Assembly (NCBI GenBank): GCA_046351215.1 | Contig: JAXLYX010000008.1 | Coordinates: forward strand, 310,001-374,000 | DNA: 64,000 bases | Reading direction: 5' to 3' | Origin: JAXLYX01 sp046351215 | GTDB taxonomy: Bacteria; Myxococcota_A; Polyangia; Polyangiales; Houyiibacteriaceae | In this document: piece after piece, positions 33,242-42,443 of the stretch | How the letters are laid out: each line of letters opens with the position of its first letter | Numbering within the stretch: position 1 is the first letter of the stretch | Notes under the pieces: generated by a model | Databases searched by the model: none | What the model saw: the letters and a program-made list of their open reading frames with translations, nothing else | Told to the model about the DNA's origin: nothing | Program-made: the position numbers and the translations under genes

Positions 33242-34249
33242 ATGGAAGCCCGAGCGTACGAACCGGACGCGGAGAGACCGCGGATCAGCAGCCTGTTTCC
33301 CGTCGCCGAAGCCCTGCTCGCGGCGGCCCATTCGGACCAACCCGCTTCGCGCGTCGAGCAGGAGGCCGTGCGTGCCGCGCTCTGTCGGTTGCTCGACGTC
33401 GACGAGCTCCCCGAGCGACTCGAAGAGAGGATGGCGAGCTTCGATGCCCACGCGATCGATCTCGAGGCCCTCGCCGCCGAGCTCCGCGACTCGCCCGTGC
33501 TCGGGAGACGCAGTTTGATCGAGCTCACGCGTACGGTCTGCGATTCGGACGGAGATCTCGACCTGCGCGAGGATCGCTACATGCTCGCGCTCTCCCTCGC
33601 GCTCTGCCTCGAGCCCGACGAAGTGCGACACGTCGTCTACGACTCTCCCTTCCGCGGCGTCCGGCGATGGGTGAAGCGGCTCGAGGACGTGCTGCTCGCC
33701 TGCCTCTTCCTCCTCGTCTGCGCCATTCCGATGGCGGTCATCGCCGTGGCCGTCCGACTCACGTCCCGGGGACCCGCGCTCTTCCGGCAGCTCCGGCACG
33801 GCGAAGACGGAGCGGAGTTCGAGGTCCTCAAGTTCCGCACCATGAGCGTCATGGAGAACGACGCGACCGTGACCCAGGCACGGAAGGGCGACCCGCGCGT
33901 GACGCCGCTCGGCGCGTTCCTCCGTCGCACGTCGCTCGACGAGCTCCCGCAGTTCTTCAACGTGCTGCGTGGCGAGATGTCGATCGTGGGACCACGGCCC
34001 CACGCGATCGCGCACAACGATCTCTACCGGACGAAGATCCTCGAGTACATGCGGCGGCACAAGGTCAAGCCCGGCATCACCGGCTGGGCGCAGGTCAACG
34101 GCCTGCGAGGCGAGACGGATACGCTGGAGAAGATGGTCGCGCGTGTCGAGCACGACCTCGCGTACATCCGCGACTGGTCCCTCTGGCTCGACATCAAGGT
34201 CGTCTTCCTGACCGTCTTCGGTCGGAAGGTGCGGATGAACGCGTACTGA
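33242..34249 (+). CDS. TerB-like domain fused to bacterial sugar transferase
   Basis: A 335-residue membrane protein. Residues about 15-135 form a helical TerB-like domain, ending in CDSDGDLDLREDRYMLALSL, a typical TerB acidic loop. A membrane helix (about 150-172) leads to a WbaP/PglC-type phosphoglycosyl transferase: FEVLKFRTM, TSLDELPQFFNVLRGEMSIV (catalytic Asp-Glu), GPRPHAIAHN, KPGITGWAQVNG. This half transfers a sugar-phosphate to undecaprenyl phosphate at the inner membrane. The start has a GGAGGGGG ribosome site. A terminator-like hairpin follows the stop. The TerB fusion is unusual. Confidence 0.9.
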   Translation: MEARAYEPDAERPRISSLFPVAEALLAAAHSDQPASRVEQEAVRAALCRLLDVDELPERLEERMASFDAHAIDLEALAAELRDSPVLGRRSLIELTRTVCDSDGDLDLREDRYMLALSLALCLEPDEVRHVVYDSPFRGVRRWVKRLEDVLLACLFLLVCAIPMAVIAVAVRLTSRGPALFRQLRHGEDGAEFEVLKFRTMSVMENDATVTQARKGDPRVTPLGAFLRRTSLDELPQFFNVLRGEMSIVGPRPHAIAHNDLYRTKILEYMRRHKVKPGITGWAQVNGLRGETDTLEKMVARVEHDLAYIRDWSLWLDIKVVFLTVFGRKVRMNAY

Positions 34250-34256
34250 GACGAGC

Positions 34257-34276
34257 CCTTCCGCCCGAGCGGAAGG
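34257..34276. terminator. Intrinsic terminator-like hairpin
   Basis: CCTTCCGC-ccga-GCGGAAGG forms a perfect 8-bp stem with a 4-base loop, starting 8 bases after the sugar transferase stop. No T-run follows. The remaining 34277-34511 gap shows nothing else beyond a GAGGG ribosome site before 34512. Confidence 0.55.
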
Positions 34277-34511
34277 CGCCGCGCGCGAAGCGGCTCCGCG
34301 TCCGCCCTCTGACTGGACGGTAACGGACGCGCCAGGATCCCCCGCCACCGACATCAGGGATTCCCGGGGGTCGCGATAGCCCAGCCTTGCTGAAGACACC
34401 CCGATTCCGTAGAAGAAGACGGCTCGGCGTGAGTTCGCGTGCGCCGGGCATCGGGGGAGCGCGCTTGAGGGGACGGAAGGACGACCACGACGTCGACCGG
34501 CGAGGGCCGGA

Positions 34512-35531
34512 ATGAGCCGTCACGAACGCAGCCTCGCCCTGGTCGCCGAGGCGCGGCGGGCCCTCCCGGACGCGCTCGCGCGCACGCTCGCCGTGGCCCT
34601 GCCGGAACGGCCGAGCGACCTCGCGCGCGTGGTCACGACCGGCATCGGGGCCTCCGAAGGACCCGCGCGGCTGCTCGCGCAGCTCCTCGTCGAGAACGGG
34701 CTCGCGGCACGCTTCCACGCCGCGTCGCGCTTCGGTGGCGACACGCCCCATGGCGATCTGCTCGTGGTCTTCTCCCAGGGACTCTCGCCGAACGTGCTCG
34801 GAGCGCTCCGCTGTGGGGAGCGCTTCCGTCACGTCTGGTTGGTCACCGGCCTCGACGCCGAGACCGACGCGACCGCCCGCGCGAAGCTCGCCCCGGCGCG
34901 CGCTGTCTCGGCTCGCTCGATCGTGGTGCCTGGGGCGGATCCTCCGGGCACGCTGGTGCGATGGATCGGGCCGACCACGGCCTCGCTCCTGGCCTTCCGG
35001 CTCGCCGCTCGGCTGCTCGACGATCGCGCGATGCACGAGCGCCTCGAGCGGGCGCCGGCGGCCTACGCGAAGGGCCGCGCGCTCGGCGTGATCGCACCCG
35101 GGACGGCCGTGTCGCTCGTCGTCGTGGATCAGGCGGTGGAGTGCGCCTACGCGCATCGCTGGAAGCTGCTCGAGGGGCTCTTGCTGCCGGACCCGCCCGT
35201 CTGGGACGTGCTGCAGGTGGCCCACGGTCCCTTGCAGTCGTTCTACGAGCGCGAGATGACCCTCCTCGTGCTCGAGCGCGGCCACGGCTCGCTGCTCGTC
35301 GAGCGACTGCGCCGCGTGCTCGACCCGACGCGGCATCGACTCTGGCACCTCGCCACCGAGCACGCCGACGAATGCGCCTTCTTCGAGCAGACGGGCACGC
35401 TCGACGCGACGCTCTTCGCTTCGCTCGAGGCGCATCCCCGCGATCACTTCGACTGGCCGGGGCGCGATCGCGACGCGCCTCTCTACGACTTCGGTCGTGC
35501 TCCCGCGCCGGACCCCGGAGGTGCCGAGTGA
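34512..35531 (+). CDS. SIS-fold (phosphosugar-binding-like) protein
   Basis: A 339-residue cytoplasmic protein with the double Rossmann-like SIS layout. TTGIGASEGPARLLAQLL starts the first SIS half, GDLLVVFSQGLSPNV the next strand, and VVVDQAVECAYAHRWKLLEG plus LQVAHGPLQSFY the second half. The SQG and HGP motifs occur in creatininase/SIS-type sugar isomerase relatives. Catalytic residues are not certain. It overlaps the CarF-like gene by 4 bases (GTGA) and heads a three-gene coupled operon. Confidence 0.78.
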   Translation: MSRHERSLALVAEARRALPDALARTLAVALPERPSDLARVVTTGIGASEGPARLLAQLLVENGLAARFHAASRFGGDTPHGDLLVVFSQGLSPNVLGALRCGERFRHVWLVTGLDAETDATARAKLAPARAVSARSIVVPGADPPGTLVRWIGPTTASLLAFRLAARLLDDRAMHERLERAPAAYAKGRALGVIAPGTAVSLVVVDQAVECAYAHRWKLLEGLLLPDPPVWDVLQVAHGPLQSFYEREMTLLVLERGHGSLLVERLRRVLDPTRHRLWHLATEHADECAFFEQTGTLDATLFASLEAHPRDHFDWPGRDRDAPLYDFGRAPAPDPGGAE

Positions 35532-36229
35532 ATTCCTCCACTCCGCTCGCCGAGCTCAGGCCGCCGCGCGCGTTCCGCGTCTTCGAAGTCGCCTCGGTGG
35601 TCGCGGCGTTCGCGCTCTCGATCTCGCTCGGCGCGTCGGTCGTGCGCGGGCTCGGACGCGTCGACCTCGGCCTCGGTGCCGGGCTCGCCATCACGCTCGC
35701 GGCGTACTTCGCCTGCGATCTCGTCTCAGGCGTCGTGCACTTCCTCGGCGATTCGTTCGGCAGCGTCGACACTCCGTGGCTCGGCAGGACCTTCGTGTTG
35801 CCGTTCCGCTCCCACCATGCGTTGCCGTCCAAGATCTGCGGTCACGACTTCGTCGAGACCAACGGCAACAACGCCTTCGCCACGCTCTTCGCGCTCGTGC
35901 CGACCACGGTCGCGCTCGATCCCGCGGCGAGCCCTCGTGCGCTCGGTCTCGGGCTCTTCGTCTGCGTGTTCAGCGTCTCGGTGATCTTCACCAATCAGAT
36001 CCACAAATGGGCCCACGTCGCGCAGCCACCGCGCGTGGTGCGATGGCTCCAGACCGTCGGAGTCTTCCTCTCGCCCGCCCGGCACCGTGCACACCACCGA
36101 GCGCCCCATCGACAGGGCTATTGCGTGACGTCCGGCCTCTGCAACGCGTTGCTCGACCCGATCGACTTCTTCCCGCGGCTCGAGCGCCTGATCCGAGCCC
36201 TTCTCCGACTCGAGGCGCGCCCCGGATGA
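35528..36229 (+). CDS. carF: CarF/PEDS1-type plasmanylethanolamine desaturase
   Basis: A 233-residue membrane di-iron enzyme expected to make the vinyl-ether bond of plasmalogens. It matches the TMEM189/CarF family throughout: CDLVSGVVHFLGDSFGSVD (D64, H71, D75), FRSHH with H96/H97, GHDFVETNGNN (H106, D107), NQIHKWAH (H159, H163), and ARHRAHHRAPH (H186, H189, H190, H194). Two to three hydrophobic segments flank these. In Myxococcus xanthus, CarF links plasmalogens to light/singlet-oxygen signalling. The start is a GTG overlapping the SIS gene stop; the 3' end overlaps the next ATG. The residue match gives high confidence in family but not in substrate. Confidence 0.93.
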   Translation: MNSSTPLAELRPPRAFRVFEVASVVAAFALSISLGASVVRGLGRVDLGLGAGLAITLAAYFACDLVSGVVHFLGDSFGSVDTPWLGRTFVLPFRSHHALPSKICGHDFVETNGNNAFATLFALVPTTVALDPAASPRALGLGLFVCVFSVSVIFTNQIHKWAHVAQPPRVVRWLQTVGVFLSPARHRAHHRAPHRQGYCVTSGLCNALLDPIDFFPRLERLIRALLRLEARPG

Positions 36230-36894
36230 AATCGATCTACGACAGCGCCTGGCATCATCCGTTCGTCGCCTACGTGGTCGGTCTCGGCCTCTTGTGGGCG
36301 ATCGCTCGGCGACTTCCGTTCCTCTACGCCTATCTCGTGGTCTTCCTCGTGGAGATCCTGGCCGATGCCTGCGCCACGGGTGGATGGAGCCCGATCCCGC
36401 TCGGCACCACGGCCTACACCGTCTTCTCGGTGGTCTTCATCGTGCTCGGCGACTTCCGCTACTTCGTGCTCGCCGAGCGCGTCACGCGCCCCGACGAGCC
36501 GCTCGTACGCGCGCTGCGGTTCGCGACGCCGATCTCGCTCGTGATCCCGGTGGTGACGGGCGTCATGACCCGCACCATCCCGGCGATGCGCGACGATCGG
36601 GTGCTGTATGCGGTGTACGAATCGGCGATGACGGTGCTGGTGCTCGCGCTCGCGCACCGGCGCTTCGGTCGACGTGCGGTCGACGAGGCGTCGATCCGCT
36701 GGATCCGCGAGGTCTCGTACCTCTTCGCGGGGCTCTACGCCGGCTGGGCCGCGTGCGACATGCTCATCCTCGCGGGCTTCGACTTCGCCCACGTGCTGCG
36801 CATCGTGCCGAACGTGGCGTACTACGGCGCGTTCCTCCCCTTCGTGCTCTGGCGAGCGCCCGCATCCTGGAAGGACGTCCGCACCGCGGGCTGA
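36226..36894 (+). CDS. Multi-pass membrane protein of unknown function
   Basis: A 222-residue protein with about six helices. Polar residues inside them include FLVEILADACATGGWSPI, FSVVFIVLGDFRYFVLAERV and YAVYESAMTVLVLAL. I recognise no family. It is translationally coupled (ATGA) to the CarF-like gene, so it probably works in the same process. Confidence 0.75.
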   Translation: MKSIYDSAWHHPFVAYVVGLGLLWAIARRLPFLYAYLVVFLVEILADACATGGWSPIPLGTTAYTVFSVVFIVLGDFRYFVLAERVTRPDEPLVRALRFATPISLVIPVVTGVMTRTIPAMRDDRVLYAVYESAMTVLVLALAHRRFGRRAVDEASIRWIREVSYLFAGLYAGWAACDMLILAGFDFAHVLRIVPNVAYYGAFLPFVLWRAPASWKDVRTAG

Positions 36895-37007
36895 GCGCGG
36901 CTCACGCTCCGGTCCGAAGCTCGTCACGGCCGACGTCCGTTCGACCGTGGATCTCGTCGCTCGCGACTCCGCCGGGTCGCGCCCGCCATCGCGGACGATC
37001 ACCCTCT

Positions 37008-37025
37008 CCGATCGGCCCCGATCGG
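37008..37025. promoter_or_regulatory. Tandem CCGATCGG palindromes
   Basis: Two CCGATCGG palindromes are spaced 10 bases apart, one helical turn, about 130 bases upstream of the GTG start at 37154. The core resembles the ArsR-type AACCGATCGGTT box at 10459 but lacks its flanks, so a shared regulator is doubtful. Nothing else is seen in the 36895-37153 gap. Confidence 0.3.
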
Positions 37026-37153
37026 CGTACAGTCGAACGTTCCCGAATGGCGGACCAGGCCGAAGCACGCGGGGTGCGTGCTTCGTCCATCCACCTCGGG
37101 CGGTCTTCGGCGAGTACGTTCCCGTCGCCACCCGCCATCGGATCGAGGCCTGC

Positions 37154-37936
37154 GTGAACGACACATTCCTCTACGTCTTCGTCGGATTCGTCGCCTTCAC
37201 GCTGATCTTGCGACCGCTGCTGCGACGCCACGAGGCGAGACGGGCCGACCGTCGGGGCGCCGTCCTGTCGGCGCAGGCGAACGCGGCCGGTCTGCGCCAC
37301 GAGCTGGTGACGGACGATCGCGCCCACCCGGGCGTGGGCGTCGGCACGCACCTCTTCTCGGGCACGACCGACGGTCTCGAGTGGTCCGCGGCCGTCGAGG
37401 TGACGCTGGGTGACGACGGCCAGCCGTCGCGTCGCTCGGTCGGGCAGCGCACGCGTCTCTTCTTCCCTTCGCTCACCGCGGCCCCGGGCCGGTTCGTCTT
37501 GGCGATGTCGCTGCCCGAGGGGGTGCAGGCGCCGCGTGCGCCGGACGGCGCCGACGGCGGAATGCTCGGACGACTCGCGGAGAGAGCGGCGGAAGAGGTG
37601 CTCGACCGCTACGTCGACGGCTACTTCGGCCCCGAGCATCGCGCGCTGGTGAACGCGGCGGGCGCGAAGCGTCCGTCCGGCCCCTCCGATCTCTTCGTCC
37701 TCTGTACCGACGAGCCGCTCGCCGCTCGGCTGCTCGACGAAGCTGGGAGCCATCGGCTCGCTGCGCTCCGCGAAACGGTTGCCGGACTCGGACGACCGCT
37801 CGAGTCCTTCGGACTGCTCGTGAGTCCGAGCGGGCTCGTCGTCGGCTACCAAGTGTCGTTGCACGACGCCTCGGTGCTCGCGCTCGTCGCAGAGCGGGTG
37901 GCGCGCCTCGTCGCGCACGCACGCACGGGTTCGTGA
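37154..37936 (+). CDS. Hypothetical single-span membrane protein
   Basis: A 260-residue protein. One N-terminal membrane helix (LYVFVGFVAFTLILRPLL) is followed by a basic stretch (RRHEARRADRRG) and a cytoplasmic domain of about 220 residues with no recognised motif. GTG was chosen because it puts the helix at the N-terminus. The 37937-38109 gap downstream holds nothing I can identify. Confidence 0.7.
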   Translation: MNDTFLYVFVGFVAFTLILRPLLRRHEARRADRRGAVLSAQANAAGLRHELVTDDRAHPGVGVGTHLFSGTTDGLEWSAAVEVTLGDDGQPSRRSVGQRTRLFFPSLTAAPGRFVLAMSLPEGVQAPRAPDGADGGMLGRLAERAAEEVLDRYVDGYFGPEHRALVNAAGAKRPSGPSDLFVLCTDEPLAARLLDEAGSHRLAALRETVAGLGRPLESFGLLVSPSGLVVGYQVSLHDASVLALVAERVARLVAHARTGS

Positions 37937-38109
37937 CCGGACTCGTCTTCGAGGACCGGGGCATGCGTACCCAGGAACGAATCGCGGCCGCGAGTCGATC
38001 GCTTCCTCCGATCCGCCTCCAGGGAGCTTCGGACTCCCGCTCGTGGTCGTGACGACATACGGTCTCTCGCGCCTTTGAATCGATCCGTGCTTCGCGTGTC
38101 CCTGCGGCC

Positions 38110-39170
38110 ATGGTCTCTCGATTCACCGGAGCGCTGACACACGCCGTCCTCCGTGGCCTCCGCTCCGCGTTCGACGGAGCCGAAGGCCAGATGGGCCGTC
38201 CCTTCACCGACGGCGACATGCTGGTGCCGCACACCCGCTCGCGCCGTTACGGCTGGACCCACTACGGCTTGATGATCCCGGACCTGCCGGAGCCGCACCG
38301 CTACTTCACGGTCATGTCCCTGGTCGGAGCGACCGGCGCGCTCGCCCTCGACGACGATCACGCCCTCTGCGCGTCTCCGCGCCACAACGCCTCCGTGGTC
38401 ACCGGCACGGCCGCCACGTACCCGCGCCACTTCGGCAACTACGCCGTCGGCCGCGACGGCGCGCTTCGCCGACGATGGGAGCGAGCTCCGCTTCGGCGAC
38501 GAGCTTTCGATCACCGGACGCTACCCACGCTGCCGCGTCGACGCGCGGACCGGCGAATTCCGCCTCGCCCTCGACCTCGCGAACACCGACAAGGTGTCTT
38601 GGTTCTTCCACAGCCCCGTCTACAAGCACCTGAGTCTGCTGACGCGCTACCGCGGTCAGCTCGAGCTCGCCGGGCTGCGTCAGGACGTCGAGGGCCTTTG
38701 CGCCTTCGAGCACGGTGCCAGCCCGAGCCCGTACCTGCTGCGACGCTGCCCGCATCGCAGAAGGCACCCCTCGACCACTTCGTCTACCACATCGTCAGAC
38801 TCCACGAGAGCAACCAGGTCCTGCTCAGCCAGTACTCGATCGCGGGCCGCCCTTGATGACCTTCGCATGGCACCGTTCGTTCGAGCAGTACACCACGGCC
38901 TAGTACGACGCGGACTTCGAGGTCCTCGCGCTCGCGCCCGAGCCCACCGCCACCCCCGACGGACGCACGATGCGGCTGCCACGGCGCACCCGCTCCACCC
39001 TGCGCGACGGCGGACGCCGATGGCTCGTGGTGGAGGCCGACATGGACACTCCCTTCACCTATGGCCTCGGCACGGGCTTCGTCAGCGGCTTCGCGTACGA
39101 GGGCGAGTGGCAGGGAAGGGCGCTCGGCGGGCGCGGCTACGCCGAATACATCGATCGCCGTCAGGGCTGA
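38110..39170 (+). pseudogene. Broken DUF6670-like gene: three frame changes and an internal stop
   Basis: Recognisable pieces of one protein occur in succession in all three frames. Frame A, from ATG 38110, gives HYGLMIPDLPEPHRYF. It breaks near 38450-38470. Frame B then gives GSELRFGDELSITGRYPRC and TDKVSWFFHSP to about 38735. Frame A resumes with LDHFVYHIVRLHESNQVLLS and ends at 38856. Frame C follows to 39170 (GTGFVSGFAYEGEW, GGRGYAEYIDRR) and contains a TAG at 38901-38903. The family match (DUF6670) rests on remembered conserved blocks. Decay is more likely than sequencing error because neighbouring genes are intact, but error is possible. Confidence 0.8.
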
Positions 39171-39297
39171 GCTCCGAGCGGCGTTCCGCGACCACGCCCT
39201 GCCGTAGGACGCGCCCGGCCGGCTGCCACATCTTCGCCACGATTCCTCCTCGAGATCTCCGATGGCGGACGCTTCCCGATCCCCGAGACTGTGAAGC

Positions 39298-39891
39298 GTG
39301 TCCTCCACGGAGACCTCTCGACGCCTCTTCGACCTCGGTTTCGCCGCCGTCGGCTGCGTCGTCTTCGCGCCGGTCGTCGCAGCGGCCTCGACGGCGATCC
39401 TCGTCTCCGATGGAGCGCCCGTCGTCTTCCGACAGGAGCGTGTCGGGCTCGGACGCAGGCGCTTCAGCGTGCTGAAGCTCCGGACGATGCGCGACGGTCG
39501 CGTGACGCGCGTCGGTGGCTGGCTGCGGGCCACCGGCATCGACGAGACGCTGCAGTTCCTGAACGTGCTGCGCGGGGAGATGGGGATGTGCGGACCGCGC
39601 CCCCTCACTCCCGACGACGTCGCCCGATTGGGGCTCGCGGAGCCGGCGAACGATTTCCGGTTCTCGGTCCGTCCGGGCATCACCGGGCTCGCCCAGCTCT
39701 TCGCCGGGCGGGGAAGGAGCCACTCGCGGCGGCTCGATCGACTGCAGGTCGCTCGGAGCTCGCTCGCACTCGACACGCTCGTCGTCTTCGCCTCGTTCGT
39801 CGTGAACGTCCTCGGCAAGAAGAAGACGCAGCACCTATTGCAACGTCTGAGGATGCACCGAAGGAGGAGCCGTGCCCCGCATCGACCCTGA
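39298..39891 (+). CDS. Short sugar transferase (phosphoglycosyl transferase)
   Basis: A 197-residue inner-membrane enzyme. One N-terminal membrane helix (about residues 12-36) precedes the catalytic core FRQERVGLGRRRFSVLKLRT, GIDETLQFLNVLRGEMGMCG (Asp-Glu equivalent), GPRPLTPDD and RPGITGLAQLF. It transfers a sugar-phosphate to a polyprenol carrier. It is much shorter than the paralogue at 33242 and has no extra domain. The start is GTG. Its 3' end overlaps the radical SAM gene by 20 bases, so the two are probably cotranslated. Confidence 0.88.
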   Translation: MSSTETSRRLFDLGFAAVGCVVFAPVVAAASTAILVSDGAPVVFRQERVGLGRRRFSVLKLRTMRDGRVTRVGGWLRATGIDETLQFLNVLRGEMGMCGPRPLTPDDVARLGLAEPANDFRFSVRPGITGLAQLFAGRGRSHSRRLDRLQVARSSLALDTLVVFASFVVNVLGKKKTQHLLQRLRMHRRRSRAPHRP

Positions 39892-41425
39892 AGAGCCGTT
39901 CCGCACGCCGATCCGGGAGCCGTTCTGCCCACGAGCGATGCGCGAGCCACCCGCGCTCGACGCGACGCCGCCGAGGCGTGGGATGACGCGACGACACGCG
40001 CTCCTGGTCAATCCCTTCTACCCGAAGGACCCGCGCTCGAGCTTCGGGAAGCACGTGCTCACGCCGACGCTCGCCCTCACGAGCGTCGCGGCCGCGACGC
40101 CGGCCCATTGGACGGTCTCGTACTGGGACGAGAACCTCCTGCGTGGCGCGCCGCCGAGCGATCCCGTGCCCGAGGTCGTCGGCATCACGGTGCACCTCAC
40201 CTTCGCGAAGCGAGCCTTCGAGCTCGCGGACCACTACCGCCGGCGTGGCTCGAAGGTCGTGCTCGGTGGCCTGCACGTCCTGTCGTGTCCCGAGGAATGC
40301 GCGCCGCACGCCGACGCCCTCGTCCTCGGCGACGGAGTCCGCGTCTGGCCGAACGTGCTCGCGGACATCGAGCGTGGCGCGCTCGCACGCGAGTACCGCG
40401 CGGACTTCGCGTCGAGCTACCGCGACGATCCGGCGCCGCGGCGCGACCTCGTCCCGCACGAGGCGTTCCTCACGAGCACGAGCCTCAACGCGACGCGCGG
40501 CTGCCACAACCGATGCGACTTCTGTTACCTCTCGACCGAGGGGCTCCGCATGCCGTACCGCATGCGCGATCCCGAGACGATCGCCCGGGAGATTCGGGAC
40601 GATGGTCAGCCCTACGTCGTGTTCACCGACAACAACCTCGGCTCGAACAAGGCCTATCTGCGCCGGCTCGCCGAGGAGCTCGAGCCGCTCGAGATCATCT
40701 GGAGCGCCGCCGTCACCCTCGACGTCACCGACGATCCCTCGCTCGTGCGGGCGATGGCTCGCTCCGGCTGCAGCGGCGTGTTCATCGGCTTCGAGTCGCT
40801 CACCGACGAGAACCTCGCCGACGCACGCAAGAAGACACCTCGCGCCGAGGACTACGCGCGCCGGATCCGCATCCTGCACGACCACGGGATCCAGGTGAAC
40901 GGGAGCTTCGTGCTCGGCTTCGATCACGATCGGCGCGACGTCTTCGCGAGCCTCGCCGGGTGGATCGAGGAGCAGCGACTCGAATGCGCGACGTTCCACA
41001 TCCTCACGCCGTATCCGAAGACGCCGCTCTTCGCGAAGCTCGAGGCGGAGGGGAGGATCCTGCATCGGGACTGGTCACGCTACGACACCTCGCACGTGGT
41101 GTTCCGCCCGAAGCACATGAGCGAGGACGAGCTCGCCCATGGCTACGCCTGGATGTACCAGAGGCTCTTCTCCCACGCGTCGATCTGGGCGCGCCGGCCG
41201 ACCGATCCCGCGGCGATCCTGCCGTATCTCGGCATGAGCTATCTCTACAAGCGCAGCAACGCGTTCTGGCATCTGCTCATCCGCGCGCAGCTGACCCATC
41301 GGGTGTGGTCGCCGCTCGTCGAGGCGTCGCGCAGGCGGCATCTGCGCTTCCGGGCCTCGCTTCGCTCGGACACGCCCGTCGAGCGCGGGAGGAGGACGCT
41401 GCCGATCGTGAGCGCGGGTGTTTGA
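39872..41425 (+). CDS. B12-binding-like radical SAM protein
   Basis: A 517-residue enzyme. An N-terminal Rossmann/B12-binding-like region (about residues 40-180: ALLVNPFYPKDPRSSFGKHV, VVLGGLHVLSCPEE) precedes the radical SAM domain with C211-x3-C215-x2-C218 (CHNRCDFC). Later motifs are YVVFTDNNLGSNKAYL, GVFIGFESLTDENLADA and QVNGSFVLGFDHD. The B12 DxHxxG motif is not obvious, so cobalamin binding is unproven. The start is GTG, 5 bases after an AAGGAGG site. It shares its promoter with the sugar transferase; its substrate may be a lipid or glycan. Confidence 0.9.
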   Translation: MPRIDPEEPFRTPIREPFCPRAMREPPALDATPPRRGMTRRHALLVNPFYPKDPRSSFGKHVLTPTLALTSVAAATPAHWTVSYWDENLLRGAPPSDPVPEVVGITVHLTFAKRAFELADHYRRRGSKVVLGGLHVLSCPEECAPHADALVLGDGVRVWPNVLADIERGALAREYRADFASSYRDDPAPRRDLVPHEAFLTSTSLNATRGCHNRCDFCYLSTEGLRMPYRMRDPETIAREIRDDGQPYVVFTDNNLGSNKAYLRRLAEELEPLEIIWSAAVTLDVTDDPSLVRAMARSGCSGVFIGFESLTDENLADARKKTPRAEDYARRIRILHDHGIQVNGSFVLGFDHDRRDVFASLAGWIEEQRLECATFHILTPYPKTPLFAKLEAEGRILHRDWSRYDTSHVVFRPKHMSEDELAHGYAWMYQRLFSHASIWARRPTDPAAILPYLGMSYLYKRSNAFWHLLIRAQLTHRVWSPLVEASRRRHLRFRASLRSDTPVERGRRTLPIVSAGV

Positions 41426-41519
41426 GAACGCTCGGGCGAGGGGCGCGATGCTCCTCCGCGGAGAGCGCGAGATGCGGTCGAGCAGCATGGGCACGGCGCG
41501 GAAGAGCTCGACGCGCTGA

Positions 41520-42443
41520 TCAGGAATCCTCCCAACGCATCCTCGAGACGATCCCCGCGACCACGAAGGGCACAGCCAACGCTGCGGTCCAGTAGACGAA
41601 CCCGACCTGGAGTGACGGGTGCTCGAGCCAGATCCCTTCGTCACCGGGCATCCCGAGAACGTAGAGAGAGGCGCACGAAACCCAGGCAACGACGGTCGCG
41701 AGCCCGCCCCGACGTATCCACGTCGGCGACGACGCGAGCACACCCCACCACGCCGCCGCGCTCCCGACGTTCGCGAACCAGCCGAAGTGACCCGTGAAGG
41801 GCCCGGCGAGCCCGAACAGGAAGAACACCGAGCCGGGCACCGTCGCGTCTCCGTCGTACCGGGCGACGGGGCTCAGCACCGCCGCGCGGAGCAGGATCGA
41901 GGCGGCCACGATGCCGAGGAGCTTCGACGTGCCGCGCGCGACGACCCGTCGGAGAATCCTGCGTTCTCCGCCGATCGTGCGCGCGAGCTCGACCGCGGAG
42001 GCGAGCGCGGAACCTACGAGAAGCCAAGCGCCGATCGAAAGCTCGCTGCCGTTCATGGCGAAGAACGACCGTGTATGTGCCCCAGTCCGGGTCCCGACGA
42101 TCCAATATGTCGTAGCCCCCCAGATCGGACGATTCACCGTGAACGGTACGACCAGGACGAGGAGCGCGACCCCGGCGAAGACGACGACGTTCTCCAGCGC
42201 CTCCTCCCGTCGACCGTCGCGGTGGGCGCGACGCGCGAGGACCAGCGGAACCCAGGCCAACCACGCGGGGTTGCCCCAGAGCAGGCCGAGGAAGCCGCCC
42301 GCCAGGAGGGCGATCCCGGGCAGCCACGTCGTGTCGTCGCCGACACGGAGCTCGATGGCCGGCATGACGAGGCCCGCAGCGAGCAGCGTACGTGCGACCG
42401 ATCGTGGAGAGTTGGACGAAGATTCTGGAGCCACGGAAGTCAT
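41520..42443 (-). CDS. Hypothetical multi-pass membrane protein
   Basis: A 307-residue protein with about eight helices. The N-terminal half has TTWLPGIALLAGGFLGLLWG and NVVVFAGVALLVLVVPF; the C-terminal half has SPVARYDGDATVPGSVFFLF and VGFVYWTAALAVPFVVAG. I recognise no catalytic motif. It is tail-to-tail with the radical SAM gene, 94 bases apart, and head-to-head with the next membrane gene. Confidence 0.75.
   Translation of the reverse strand: MTSVAPESSSNSPRSVARTLLAAGLVMPAIELRVGDDTTWLPGIALLAGGFLGLLWGNPAWLAWVPLVLARRAHRDGRREEALENVVVFAGVALLVLVVPFTVNRPIWGATTYWIVGTRTGAHTRSFFAMNGSELSIGAWLLVGSALASAVELARTIGGERRILRRVVARGTSKLLGIVAASILLRAAVLSPVARYDGDATVPGSVFFLFGLAGPFTGHFGWFANVGSAAAWWGVLASSPTWIRRGGLATVVAWVSCASLYVLGMPGDEGIWLEHPSLQVGFVYWTAALAVPFVVAGIVSRMRWEDS

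Noticed and set aside
37008..37025. Shared regulon between CCGATCGG tandem boxes and the ArsR operator
   Set aside because: Only the eight-base core matches; the AA and TT flanks of the ArsR boxes are absent.
41426..41519. CTCCGCGGAG palindrome in the gap after the radical SAM gene
   Set aside because: It is a 10-base restriction-site-like palindrome without loop or T-run, expected by chance in GC-rich DNA.
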